Assembly (NCBI GenBank): GCA_023213315.1
Contig: JAKCPI010011604.1
Coordinates: 1-64,000 of the forward strand
Origin: Euborellia annulipes
Lineage: Eukaryota > Arthropoda > Insecta > Dermaptera > Anisolabididae
Direction of reading: 5' to 3'
Length of the DNA stretch: 64,000 nt
A program made the translations under genes and the position numbers. This document shows positions 51,600-62,172 of the stretch, piece by piece (the first letter of the stretch is position 1; each line of letters begins with the position of its first letter). The notes beneath the pieces are model-generated. The model made no database searches and was not told the origin of the DNA. It was given only the letters and a program-made list of their open reading frames with translations.

Positions 51600-52180
51600 A
51601 AGTGGTCTTCAGAAGATTTCAATGGCAAAATGAGAATATACATTTTAAAGAGCATCTAAAAAATAATTGATTTATGAGTTTTAATCAAAATCGTTCGGAG
51701 CGAATTTTGAGAAAATCGAAAAAAACTGAAAAAGTACATCAGTAAAGTACTAGTACTCTTTGGACGATTTTGATTAAAAGCTTATTTTCACGCTCCTGGG
51801 AGGTGTTTAACTTAAATATAAAATTTCAGCCTCATAGCTCAATTTCTTCATGCCTTAAAATCGAACATACACACAGACAGATAGACCATGTCACGAAAAC
51901 CACTTTTTTGGACTCAGGGGACCTCTTTTTTTTTTATACAAAAAAACATTCACACTTTTTTCTCATTCACATTCACACACACACATTCACACAGTCTTTT
52001 CGGCAACTCAGGCCATATAAGACTTTGACGATAACCGTTGTAATATATATTATCTATTGTGGGTTCAGGGGACCTTAAAACATGTACCTATATCCATTAA
52101 AATGTCGACATCGAATTTTTGACATGAATCCAATACTTTCTCTCTCTATATATTAACATATATAGGGTAAGAGAAATTAA
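51600..52180 (-). repeat. Family H with SINE inserted
   Basis: GTGGTCTTCAGAAGATTTCA to the TATATA hairpin at 52135-52178, minus strand. Interrupted at 51927-52060 by a SINE fragment. Lacks the CACACCAG hairpin. Confidence 0.8.
51927..52060 (-). mobile_element. SINE 3' fragment within H
   Basis: Minus strand: AGTCTTATATGGCCTGAGTT, GCCGAAAAGACTGTGTGAAT, a GTGTGTGTGTGAATGTGAAT tail and poly(A). It follows the GGGGACCT block of H. Confidence 0.8.
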
Positions 52181-52189
52181 AAATGAAAA

Positions 52190-52388
52190 TGTTCGTTTGT
52201 ATCTAATCGACGAACTTCGAAAGTACTGGACCGATTGCTATGAAATTTTGGCGCACTATTTTGAGAATTTGGGGCTTACTGGACTCTCTATAACTTCTTT
52301 AAGATTGCAAAAATTAGTTTCAAAATTACGGGAAGTTTGTCAAACAGAGCGCTACAATCAAGACAGAAAGACGGACACTCCTCTATTA
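52190..52388. mobile_element. Helitron-like end fused to a family K head
   Basis: GTACTGGACCGATTGCTATG resembles the conserved start of animal Helitrons. From ~52280 the sequence is a minus-strand K head (GGACTCTCTATAACTTC..GCGCTACAATC). Confidence 0.4.
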
Positions 52389-52677
52389 TATATATTACTT
52401 TCTCTTACCACTATACCGGTATATGTTAATATATATAGAGAAAGAAAGTATTGTATTCATGTCAAAAATTCTATGCCGAGATTTTGACGGATATACACGT
52501 TTTGAAGTCCCCTGAATCCAAAAAAGTGGTTTTCGCGGCGACATGGTCTGTCTATGTGTCTGTGAACAAAATATCTCAAGAACGAAAAGAGCTAGGAGGT
52601 TGAAATTGTATATTTAAGTTAGGCAACCCCATGGGACGAGACACGAAGCTTTTGAACAAAATCGACCAAAAGTACTT
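52389..52677 (+). repeat. Family H, left half
   Basis: Left hairpin with a TATACCGGTATATG core, body to GACCAAAAGTACT, then directly joined to another H copy. Confidence 0.8.
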
Positions 52678-53537
52678 TTACTTTCTCTTAGCCTATATAT
52701 GAAATATATAGGAGAGAAAGTATTGCGATCATGTCAAAAATTCGATGTCGAGATTTTGATGGATATACATGTTTTGAGGTCCCCTGAGTCCAAAAAAGTG
52801 GGTCCCGCAAATTGGTCTGTGGTGTGTGTGTGTGTGTCTGTGTGTCTGTGTGTATGTAACGATTTTTTTAGCATGAAGGAATTGAGCTACCGGATTGAAA
52901 TTTTATATTTAACTTAGGTACCTTCCCACACGCTCAAAATAAGCTTTTGAACAAAATCGGCCAAAAAGTACTAGTACTTTACTGATGTACTTTTTCAGTT
53001 TTTTTCGATTTTCTCAAATTCCCTCCAAGGATTTTTTTTTAAATTCATAAATGAACTATTTTTTAGATGCTCTTTAAAATGTATATTCTCATTTTGCCGT
53101 TGAAATCTTCTGAAGACCACTTTACTCTTGTTCTTCATAGGAAAGATAGAAATGGTTGCCATGGTAACAAAAATATTTTCCAATATAAATTTTACATCAA
53201 GGGTCCCGGGTTCGAATCCCAGGCAGCCAGATAATTTTATTTAAGCCACTTGGATACCAAATGGCTTAAATAAGAATGCCTGGACCCCCAATATGTATTA
53301 ATCAATAACGGGTATCGTTTAAAGTCTTATATTGCCTAAGTTGCTGAAAAAACTGTGTGAATGTGAGTGTAAATGAGAAAAGTGTGAATGTTTAAAAAAA
53401 AATCTTTAATTCTAATATATCGGCGGAAACTAAACATATGTCAACACAAAAAATCTGGCATGGCACGGTGCATAACTTTCTTTTACCGAAGGATAGGAGA
53501 AAATTGTGTGCTGTCCGCCAGTCACACCAGATTTTTT
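52678..53537 (+). repeat. Family H with SINE inserted
   Basis: Short left hairpin (CCTATATATGAAATATATAG), the diverged subtype shared with 62173. SINE at 53191-53404, right hairpin 53451-53533. Confidence 0.8.
53191..53404 (+). mobile_element. SINE with perfect B box
   Basis: CCGGGTTCGAATCCCAGGCA has the consensus B box, unlike most copies. The palindrome is intact, the tail ends AAAAAAAAT, and the head before box B is missing. Confidence 0.85.
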
Positions 53538-53654
53538 ATTTAATCTCTCTGGCAGCAAAAATAACAACAAAATAATTGAGAAGGAAGTAGAGAAATGGGG
53601 TTGATATTCAAGCCAATATATTCTAATTTTCTCCTCCGGCTATATGCCTACGTT

Positions 53655-53797
53655 TCGGGAAAATGCGGGGCTTGATTAAGAAAAGGCGAGGGTCCGCCCC
53701 AAACAAAAATGTTTGTAGGGTAAAAAAACAAAAAAATCAAAACAAGTCCCAAAGGGACAAAGTCTTGCTCTCCGAAGTCAGGCAGCACGGCTAGTAT
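53655..53797 (+). mobile_element. Helentron-like 3' end
   Basis: GATTAAGAAAAGGCGAGGGT, TCCCAAAGGGAC palindrome, then GCAGCACGGCTAG followed by TATTT. It ends in CTAG as at 24866. Confidence 0.4.
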
Positions 53798-53799
53798 TT

Positions 53800-54185
53800 C
53801 AAAAAAAATTGAGGCAACGGGCAGGTGCTCTCAATCGTAAGGAAATTATTTAACATTAGACTTAGTGCATTTTTATATTCAAGTAACTATAAAGGCATTT
53901 AAACGCGTAAAATGTTATCTCTAAAAGTTAACCAACAGGTTTTTTTTTTTTTCCACTGATAAACTAATTAATTATAGAGATGTGATCATCACACACGACA
54001 TTCTTCTACATAGTCCTGTTTATTATCAATTATTTTACTTGAAATAATAATAAAAAATTAATTAAAGTGTGTGTGTGTCTCAATTCAACCCGTTTTTAAA
54101 TTCACCTGCAAATCGAAATTTTTTATTAGAAAGTTATGTAATAATTTTGAATTAAAATGAGTTTACATATTTCAATTGATATTTA
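53800..54185. other. No gene seen
   Basis: AT-rich DNA with a GTGTGTGTGTCTC tract near 54069. Confidence 0.4.
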
Positions 54186-54188
54186 CAA

Positions 54189-54320
54189 AAAAAAATCTGG
54201 TGTGGCATAGCACACAACTTTCTCTCATCTTTGGTAATTGAAAGTTGTGTTCTGGGCTTGTCACACCAGATTTTTTGTGCTGACATTTATAGTATTTAAT
54301 TTCAACTGATATATTAAGAT
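54189..54320 (-). repeat. H right hairpin and adjoining segment
   Basis: CTGGTGTGGCATAGCACACA..GTCACACCAG then TGACATTTATAGTATTTAAT. The body is absent. Confidence 0.7.
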
Positions 54321-54329
54321 TATTAAATT

Positions 54330-54995
54330 ATATAATTCGCTAATGTCCGTCTTTCTGTCTGTCACGCTCTATTTGACCAATTTCCGGTTGGAATTTTGAA
54401 ACGAAATTTTATATACTCAAAGAGGACCTTCTAGGGATTACAAGAAAATTATTTTCATTCCGAAATTCCTATAACTTTTTGAGTTATTAATTCCTAAAGT
54501 TACGATTTCTCTCATAAGAAATGTATAGAGAAATATTTATCTATTAGCCGCAGCTCCCGCTTGGATCCCCCTCAGCTGCCTCGGGCCCGTCTGCGGCGGA
54601 CCCTCGCCTTTTCTTAATTATTAAAAAATAAATTCCTCAATTCAGTTGAGGATTTATTTACATTCAGAGAAACACAAATGCAAAGAATACATAAATATTT
54701 CTGTATACATTTCCTATGGGAGAAATTTACTAGGTAACTTTAGAAATAAATAACACAAAAAGTTATAGGATTTTTGGGATGAAAATAATTTTCCTGTAAT
54801 CCCTAGAGGATCCTCTTTAAGCATAAAATATTTCGTCTCAAAATTACAACGGGAAGTTGCTCAAATAGAGCGTGACAGACGGACAAACGGACATTAGCGA
54901 ATTATATTGCATTTGTGTATTCTATGAACCTAAACAAATCCTCAAGCAAGCACTGGATTGGAATAGCAATAATAAAAAAAGGCGAGAGACCGCCG
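54330..54995. mobile_element. Helentron-like inverted pair (family K)
   Basis: A plus-strand K copy (54330-54545) followed by GC-rich DNA, then a minus-strand copy (54640-54905) joined to a K 3' tail in plus orientation (54906-54990: AAGCACTGGATTGGAATAGC, GGCGAGAGACCGCCGAAGGC). Confidence 0.55.
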
Positions 54996-55002
54996 AAGGC
55001 TA

Positions 55003-55258
55003 ATGGTCTTCAGAAGATTTCAATGGCAAAATGAGAATATACATTTTAAAGAGCATCTGAAAAATAATTGATTTTTGAATTTTAATCAAAATCGTTGGAG
55101 CGAATTTTGGGAAAATCAAAAAAAAAAAAAAAAAAAAAAAAAGGAAAAGTGCACCAATAAAGTACCAGTACTCTGGTCGATTTTGTTCTCGACATGAAAT
55201 TAACACTTTCTCTCTATATTTAAATTACATAGAGTATATTGGTAAGAGAAAGTAAAAA
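55003..55258 (-). repeat. Family H, internally deleted
   Basis: GGTCTTCAGAAGATTTCAAT, AAAGTACCAGTACTCTGG, then a jump to CGACATGAAATTAACACTTT and the hairpin GGTAAGAGAAAGTAAAAA. Confidence 0.75.
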
Positions 55259-55359
55259 TCGCGAGATGTGGTGCCGTAGTTGTTTGCGCTAATGGGCAGA
55301 AGGGCTTGCAATGGGTAACTTCAACAGAATAAAGAGTTTCAGAGTGAAAATATTATTTT

Positions 55360-55990
55360 TTAGGACGAAATAAGTGCGAAGTGGTTACGCATGTTTTTCC
55401 CGATAAGATGGCGTTGTGTGTCATAAAAGTATGCCCAAAAAATCAAATAATTCAAAAATTTGCCAAGAGATGTCAGAATGGTAGCTAATAATATTTAATG
55501 CATTTGGTTGATTTTCATTGATCTTTTAACAATAAATACTTTATAAATGTTATTATATATTATGTATCTTTTATAAAAACATAAAAATATATAAATATAG
55601 GCCAGATATAGGCTAATACTATATCGGCTGTTAGACTAGCCTGCCATCTATTGCAAGAATGCTGAACTAATTTGACTGTTGATTTTTAAATAAATCATCT
55701 AAGCTTATTTTAAATATTTTCTTGATTAATATATGATTAATAATAACAATAAACTTATTTTTAAATTTAAACAAAATTAAAGATTATTGGGACAGATTGT
55801 TTTTTTGTATTTGCTTGATAACAAAAAAATTAATTACGATAATTTTTTAATAAGTCATTAAAACAATTATAGCTCGATGTCTCAATAATCTCTTATGAAT
55901 TTAATTCATTTAAAAAAAACCGCATTGAAAAATTCCTTATAATAGTCTAGTTTTTTTCAAAGTACGTTTAGACGTCGCTCCTGAACGCCC
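55360..55990 (+). mobile_element. Family W, full length
   Basis: Left TAGGACGAAATAAGTGCGAA (terminal repeat changed), right GACGTCGCTCCTGAACGCCC followed by TTAA (55991-55994). Colinear with 50367-50985 in opposite orientation, without an insert. Confidence 0.82.
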
Positions 55991-55995
55991 TTAAA

Positions 55996-56830
55996 GGTCT
56001 ATCTTTAAAGATATAAAAATTTCGTTTCAAAATTCCTACTGGTTATAATAAAATACCCATAGGGGACAGACTGACTTATAGATAGATATATTTCGAATTG
56101 CACACACACACACACACACACAGGTTGAAAATTATTGATTGAAAACAATAAATCGATTTATAGGCTTTAAAATTATCTTTCCTTATAATTGAGAACAATA
56201 TCTTTTCTTTTCTTTTTTTCTTTTTTTTTTGCTTGCTTGCTTGCTCTTAGACTCCATTCACTGACGTCATTCAGATAGATAGATGGAGATATATCTTTCT
56301 TTAATAACGAGATAACTGAAATAATTGTAAATTATCTCTTTCAAAATACTTTAAAAAAGCCTCTCTCATTTATGATGATTCCATCCTCTTTATTTTTATA
56401 TTAAATAAATAAATAAATATTTTTATTTTGAATGTTACGGATGAATGTTTTATTATATAAACAAAAATATTCATTCATCTTTTTTAAACGATTGCCCTTT
56501 AGAGTAACGTCAACACACTTGTTTCAGAATTAAAGCCCGGATGTTGATGCACAATCAAATCTTAAATATATCCATGCATTAATTAATGCCTAGAAAATGA
56601 CCAAATATACACAATAAAGGGAAAAAACAGTAAAAGTATGCTCTATCACAAATTGAGTCGCATTTTATATTTTTGTCATAGGCGTAGGGGGGGGTTCACG
56701 CTCCTATTGGACTAAAGCCATGGCTAGATATTTAAGTCTATATACAAAATACTTTCACTCTATATATAGGTCATATAATAGGCTGTATAAAGTATAATAA
56801 TTTTCAGCTAAGGAATATAAAATTAAATAA
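55996..56830. other. Mostly unique DNA with (CA)11
   Basis: A CA microsatellite at 56101-56122, GCTTGCTTGCTTGCT near 56230 and GATAGATAGATGGAGATA near 56272. No coding gene recognised. Confidence 0.45.
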
Positions 56831-56834
56831 AACT

Positions 56835-57508
56835 CAAAAAATCTGGTGTGACTGGCGCACAGCACACAACTTTCTCTTACCTTCGGTAATCGAAAGTTGT
56901 GCTCTGTGCTTGTCACATCAGATTTTTTGTGTCTAAATGTATTTAGTTTCCGACAGTAGGGTACAATTGAATTCAAGATGTAAAATTTATAAGTATGGGA
57001 AAATATTTATATTTTGATACCATGGCAACCATTTCTCCTATCTTCCCTATGAAGTACAAGAGTAAAGTGCTGCTTCAGACAGATTTCAATCACAAAATGA
57101 GAATATACATTTTATAGAGAATCTAAAAAATAATTGATTTTTGAATTTAAAAAAAAATCGTTGGAGAAAACTTTAGAGAAAATCGAAAAAAACTGAAAAA
57201 GTGCATCAGTAAAGTACTAGTACTTTTTGGCCAATTTTGTTCAAAAGCTTCGTGTCACGTCCCATGGGGGTGCCTAACTTAAATATAAAATTTCAACTTC
57301 CTAGCTCTTTTCGTTCTTGAGATATTTTGTTCACAGACACACAGACACACACACAGACAGACCATGTCGCGAAAACCACTTTTTTGGATTCAGCGGACCT
57401 CAAAACGTGAAGATCCATCAAAATCTCGACAACGAATTTTTGACATGAATCCAATACTTTCTCTCTATATATATTAACATATATACATAGGTAAAAGAAA
57501 GTAAAAAT
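56835..57508 (-). repeat. Family H, full-length
   Basis: Right hairpin first (56845-56925 region, CTGGTGTGACTGGCGCACAG), TATATA hairpin last (57460-57508). The body is intact, including CGTCCCATGGGGGTGCC. Confidence 0.88.
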
Positions 57509-57689
57509 TCAAGAATATTCAGAATTTTTTCATCGAAAAGAATTGATTTTTGTTATGCTTTATAAAAAATTAAAGCCGCTTAAAATTGATTAAATCTCTC
57601 AAATGAAAAATAATAAAAAATTATTATATAAATAAATTTATTAATATTTTTTCTTAAAAATCCCGGTAATATCTCGTTGATAGGAAAAT

Positions 57690-57960
57690 TAATTAAGTTA
57701 TTAAAATCACTCAGCTTGGCAAAAGATGCCGTTCAGCGGCTGAGAATTCTTATGGAGGAAGGAGTAGCTATCATAGAATCATGGCCCCAGTTAACCTAGA
57801 CAACAGGAAGGCTAGCAGCTTGCCTGGTAAAGTAGGCGAATTTACAAACTTTCTGGATGAAATCACAGTCAGATTACAAATAAAAACTCAACACAATAAT
57901 CCACAAGATCAGGCATCTCCATTCTGTGAATCGTTTATTAGTTATTATTAGTTTTATTTA
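57690..57960 (+). other. Unassigned segment with two protein-like frames
   Basis: Less AT-rich than its surroundings. One frame reads LAKDAVQRLRILMEEGVAII then stops. Another runs ~75 codons through MAPVNLDNRKASSLPGKVGE to a TAG near 57951. I recognise neither. It may be a retrotransposon or gene remnant. Confidence 0.25.
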
Positions 57961-57989
57961 TTTTTTAAAAAAATGTAAAAAGGGTTTTT

Positions 57990-58188
57990 TTTTTTTTTTT
58001 TAATTTTTTCCCTTTACGAAATTGGTTAGGATTATAATTTTTATGAATATCAATAATGTAAAATCGATAAAGTTGAAATGAAATAACGAAGTCGATGCAA
58101 CTAAAATATTGTAAATGTAACAAGCACCTTCGTGTGCAAATTGTACATATAAAATGGAATAATAAAGAATCTTAAATCTTAATTTTTT
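57990..58188 (+). mobile_element. Possible non-LTR retrotransposon 3' end
   Basis: AATGGAATAATAAAGAATCT near the end is a polyadenylation-like block, followed by a short ATCTTAA repeat, as at 3' ends of several LINE clades. No reverse transcriptase remains. Confidence 0.3.
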
Positions 58189-58199
58189 TCTTAAAGAGA

Positions 58200-58372
58200 T
58201 CAGAGATGGGACTCAGATCAAGAGAAACAGCCACCTAGGTATTATAGTTGTAGGATGATGGAGAGTGTTTCCTAGAGGCGGTGGTTATGGTTGTATTGTA
58301 TTGTTGGAAAAATAAACTTAGTTTTTGAGACTCATCTCACCCGTGTTAACCTTTATTTGGCGACGAGTTGAA
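58200..58372 (+). mobile_element. LTR fragment with primer-binding-site-like junction
   Basis: GTTGGAAAAATAAACTTAGT carries an AATAAA signal, and TTTATTTGGCGACGAG at 58348-58363 resembles the LTR-end/primer-binding-site junction common in Ty3/gypsy-type retrotransposons. No gag-pol follows. Suggestive only. Confidence 0.35.
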
Positions 58373-58685
58373 TGAAAAATTGCGGGCTCGAGGGGGGGTC
58401 CAGGGGGCGGAGTGGCCAGTCATATATTTCATTAGGGGGGGGAGAGAAATCATCCTGAACCCCCCCATCAAAAATTTCTGGCTACGCCTATGTTTTTTGT
58501 TATGACTAAAGTCCGGATTTTTACGCAGTAAAATCCCCTATATATATGACTCGTCTATTTCCAAAAGTGTCTAGTTGCATCGGGAACAAATTTTGAGGAA
58601 ACGAGAAGAACGTGTATTTTAATAAACTCAAGAGTTAATTTATGAGGTTTTCTGTTTCAATAATAAATTATTAATTTGATATTAA

Positions 58686-58740
58686 CACTTTATACGTATT
58701 TCGACACCATATGTGACATCGTCAGAAGCGAATTACATAC
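58686..58740 (-). ncRNA. Hammerhead ribozyme, stem II mismatch
   Basis: Minus strand: CGCTT / CTGACGA / GTCAC..GTGTC / GAAATACGTATA / AAGTG. The core is intact, with one T-T mismatch in stem II. Confidence 0.65.
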
Positions 58741-58870
58741 TGAATGGATTAGAATCACTTTTCCTCAGTGGAAAATTGATTCTAGTCGTCAGAAGCAAAT
58801 TACATACTTAATGGACTAGAATAAATTTACCACTGAGGAAAAGTGATTCTAATCCATTCAGTATGTAATT

Positions 58871-58915
58871 CGCTTCTGAAGATGACACATATGGTGTCGA
58901 AATACGTATAAAGTG
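58871..58915 (+). ncRNA. Hammerhead ribozyme, complete core
   Basis: CGCTT / CTGAAGA / stem II GACAC..GTGTC / GAA then ATACGTAT as stem III / A at the cleavage site / AAGTG. Stem III is a 4-bp palindrome without a loop, so pairing between two RNA molecules is likely. Confidence 0.8.
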
Positions 58916-59034
58916 TTAATATCAAATTAATATATTATTGAAATAGAAAACCTTGTGAATTTAATTCTCCTATTAAAGCATAATGTTTCAACTAGAGCCA
59001 ACGGTTACCAGTTTAAAATTAGTTAATTTATGAT

Positions 59035-59460
59035 TGTTATGTTTATAAAAACCTGTAAATAAATTACGAATACAATTTACAAGGTTCTATGTCCTTATTA
59101 TTTTCGATATAGAAATAATAAACTGTTTTAATATTCAACTAGGCACTTTTGGATAGGTTTTTTGCATTTAGCGAGTTTTGGCTCTGTAAATGCAAATGGT
59201 CAGTATCAATTAACATATCAAAACAAAAAAGAAAATTCTATAAAATAAGCAGTTTAGCCAACAATAATCATTATTAAAAAGTGTAGAAGTATAGGTCTGC
59301 ACTATAAAAATGTCTCTCAATTTTCCAAAGTATACATTTTTGTGGAAGCTATTATTCATTGCAATTAGCAAGTTTTGGAAATGGCTTCATGAAAGTCGCC
59401 ATCTTTATGTTAGCAAGCAAGTAGTTTTGGAACAGTGTTTGTTTGGTTGCAACAAGACAG
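59035..59460. other. No gene seen
   Basis: AT-rich unique DNA. Confidence 0.4.
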
Positions 59461-59462
59461 TT

Positions 59463-59725
59463 GCCCACGGGGCATGGCGTAGAGGTTAGCGTGCTAACCT
59501 CGTATACCAAACGTCGCGGTTTCGGACCCCAGGCAGTCCGATGATTTTATTTAAACCAATTGGATACCAAATGGCTTAAATAAAAATGCCTGGACCCCAA
59601 ATAATAATATATATTCATAACGGTTATCGTCAAAAAAATGGCCTAAGTTGCCGAAAAGACTGTGTGAATGTGTGTGTGAGTGTGAGTGTGAATGAGAAAA
59701 AAGTGTGAATGTTTAAAAAAAAAAA
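59463..59725 (+). mobile_element. tRNA-derived SINE, full length
   Basis: GCCCACGGGGCATGGCGTAG head to poly(A); flanks AAGACAGTT (59454-59462, 59726-59734). A young-looking copy with a long GTGTGTGTGAGTGTGAGTGT tail. Confidence 0.9.
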
Positions 59726-60596
59726 AAGACAGTTTTGGAAATTGAATGAAATGCAACTAGGCCCGGTTTGAATTTGTACTCGATTTTCGGTATTTGTTTT
59801 AAATAGGATTTATCAACTTTTTTCACTGGAAAACTATTTTAAAATGTATATTTCAATTATCCGAACAATATGCAATTAAAATCTCAACTTTTCAAATTTT
59901 ATCAATTAGGCACTTTGGAAATGGACGAAGCACATATGCCATATAATATGCAGTAAAAGTATTAAAATATATGACAAAAATATCAAGTAAATGGCTTCCA
60001 ATTAAAGGTAAATCATGATATCTACTGACATAAAACTAATCGTGTTTTATTTTTGGAAGGAAATAGTGTAAAAATCACAATTGGTCTAGGGTTGGTCGAA
60101 TCGATTTCGATTTTAATCGAAAATCGATTTTGAGCGTCGATTTTCGATTAAAATCGAAATCGATTCAGTGTTTTGAAAAAATCGAAAAAATCGATTTTTG
60201 ACGGACGATTTTCGATTTTCGATTTTCCAAGAAGGTGATTTTCGCGACATGGTCTGTCTTTAAACTTAAAGGAATTGAGCTATGAGGTTGGAATTTTATA
60301 TTTAAGTTAGATACCCCCTGGAGCGAGAAAATAAGCTGTTAAATAAAATCGGCCAAAAAGTACTAGTACTTTACTGAGGTAGTTTTTTCAGGTTTTTTTG
60401 ATTTTCTTAAAAATAGCCCCAACGATTTTTATTAAAATTCAAAAATAAATTATTTTTAGATGCTCTTTAAAATGTATATTCTCATTTTGAAGTACAGTTT
60501 ACTCTGACATTTCATAGGAAAGATAAGAGAATTGGTTGCAATGGTAACAAAATATAATTATTTCCCCATGATTATAAATTTTAATCTTGAATTCAG

Positions 60597-60992
60597 CCCT
60601 CGGGGCTTGGTGTAGGGGTTAGCATGCTACCCACACAGCACGGAATATTGCAATCTTGCTCAATGTTGACAATATTGCGACAACATTGATGCAATATTGC
60701 AGCTCAAACAGCAATATTGCTAGTTTGGAATATTGCCGCTGCAATGTTGCCAAGATTCGCAATGTTTCTGCAACATTGCTGCAATATTTTGTGCTGTTGG
60801 GGTAACGAAACAAAAGTCGCGGGTTCAGACCCCAGGCAGTCCGATGATTTTATTTAAGCCATTTGGATACCAGATGGCTTAAATAAAATCATCGAATCAA
60901 CGGATATCGTAAAAGTCTTATATGGCCTGAGTTGCCGAAAAGACTGTGTGAATGTGTGTGTGAATGGGGAAAAAGTGTGTGTTTAAAAAAAA
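60597..60992 (+). mobile_element. SINE split by a TA-flanked MITE
   Basis: Head CCCTCGGGGCTTGGTGTAGG to CATGCTA; resumes TAACGAAACAAAAGTCGCGG and continues through box B, palindrome (one G-U pair) and tail. Confidence 0.85.
60638..60809. mobile_element. Mariner-type MITE (TA target), CAATATTGC-rich
   Basis: CCCACACAGCACGGAATATT at the left and its imperfect complement AATATTTTGTGCTGTTGGGG at the right, flanked by TA. The interior repeats CAATATTGC. The minus-strand frame here is a by-product. Confidence 0.75.
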
Positions 60993-61722
60993 ATTCTTGA
61001 ATTCAAATGTACCTTAAGCTTACTATCGGAACCTAAATATATGTCGACACTAAAATCTGGCACCACTTTCGCTTACTGAAGATAAGATAAAGTTGTGCTA
61101 TGCGACGAGTCCCACCAGATTTTTTAAGAAATATAGAAGTTGATGTTTGATTCTCTTGGTTTGTTAAAACTTACGTTATAACGTTAAAACTTAAGTTATA
61201 AAGACTAAATATGTTATATCATATATAATGTGTTGGTTTTTAAAGAAGTTATAAAGACTGAATAAATTGATTTGGGCATCAGTAATGCAACGTTCTATTT
61301 TTCTTGTTCCACAAACCGCTTGGAAATCGTAAGCAGAACCTTAAAATCAACTTAGGGGCATAGTGAAAGATTTTTTCTAAAAAAATCGAAAATCGATTAA
61401 AATCGATTTTTTTTAAGGCAAAAATCGATTTTTTTTTTAAATCGATTATTTGGTTTCGATTTTAAAAATCGAAAATCGAAAATCGATTCAGCCTCAGAAT
61501 CTACCAACCCTAAATTGGTCTCGCAATTAAAACTAAATGTAATGTAAAAAAAAAACCCTAATCCAGTAAAATTTGTTAATTTATTTAAGAAAATTTCTAG
61601 AAAACTAACTTAATAATTGAATAATGAGATTAATTTCCAGGAGTAATGGCTGCGCGTATAATTAATAACAATGAGGAAAGTGAGTGAGCCGAAAGCAGTT
61701 AAAGAAAATATATTTCTTTTTT

Positions 61723-62172
61723 TTACTTTTTACTTTCCTTTACCTCTATATATATTAATATAATATATAGAGCAGTGGTTCCCAACCGGTGTGCCCCGGC
61801 ACCCGAGGGTGCCGCGAGAATGCCTAAGGGGTGCCGCGAGATATTTAGTTAAAAAAAAATAAAAATAAAGAGGCGAAAAAATAAAGTTTTGCTAAAAAAA
61901 AAAGGTCAAATGATTTTCACGCAAGGGAAAAAAATTTGCTCCAGGGTGGAAAAAATTTCGTTTTGATAGGGAAAAAGAGGAAGGGTGCCGCTAGTGTGTA
62001 ATATTATTCCCAACGCATCTTTGGGGTGCCGTGGACTTCAAAAGGTTGGGAAACGCTGATATAGAGAGACACAAAAAATCTGGCGTGACCCACCTCAAGC
62101 ACAGAATACAACTTTCGATTACCGAAGGTAGGAGAAAGTTTTGTGCTGTGCGACCAGACACACCAGATTTTT
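61723..62172 (+). repeat. Short family H derivative split by a hAT MITE
   Basis: Left hairpin 61729-61772, MITE 61773-62058, then ATATAGAGAGACACAAAAAA joins directly to the right hairpin (62078-62170). The H body is deleted. Confidence 0.75.
61773..62058. mobile_element. hAT MITE (CAGTGGTTCCCAACC type)
   Basis: CAGTGGTTCCCAACCGGTGT at the left, AAAGGTTGGGAAACGCTG at the right; perfect 8-bp flanks ATATAGAG (61765-61772, 62059-62066). GGTGCCGCGAGA is repeated inside. This terminus type is widespread in animal hAT elements. Confidence 0.9.

Larger units (their letters stand above)
58646..59020 (+). mobile_element. Ribozyme-bearing inverted-arm retroelement with 13-bp duplication
   Basis: Perfect flanks AGTTAATTTATGA (58633-58645, 59021-59033). 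Arms at 58646-58765 and 58829-58966 are inverted (GGTTTTCTGTTTCAATAATA.. and complement). A ~54-bp tail follows only the right arm. Hammerheads in both arms. A 5'-truncated relative is at 4335-4453. Interpreted as a Penelope-like, non-autonomous retroelement. Confidence 0.8.
60226..61120 (+). repeat. Family H nested in the TAGGG element
   Basis: CCAAGAAGGTGATTTTCGCG through AATTGGTTGCAATGGTAACA, SINE insertion, then ATATGTCGACACTAAAATCT and a damaged right hairpin ending CCCACCAGATTTTT. The left hairpin is missing. Confidence 0.75.
60087..61512. mobile_element. TAGGG-type hAT-like element hosting a three-level nest
   Basis: TAGGGTTGGTCGAATCG at the left, CTACCAACCCTA at the right; perfect 8-bp flanks AATTGGTC (60079-60086, 61513-61520). 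Its own DNA (60087-60225, 61360-61512) is made of AAAATCGAAAATCGATT units. The middle holds an H copy that contains a SINE, which contains a MITE. Confidence 0.88.

Noticed and set aside
60619..60813. 64-codon minus-strand frame
   Set aside because: It lies inside the CAATATTGC-rich MITE and reflects its repeats.
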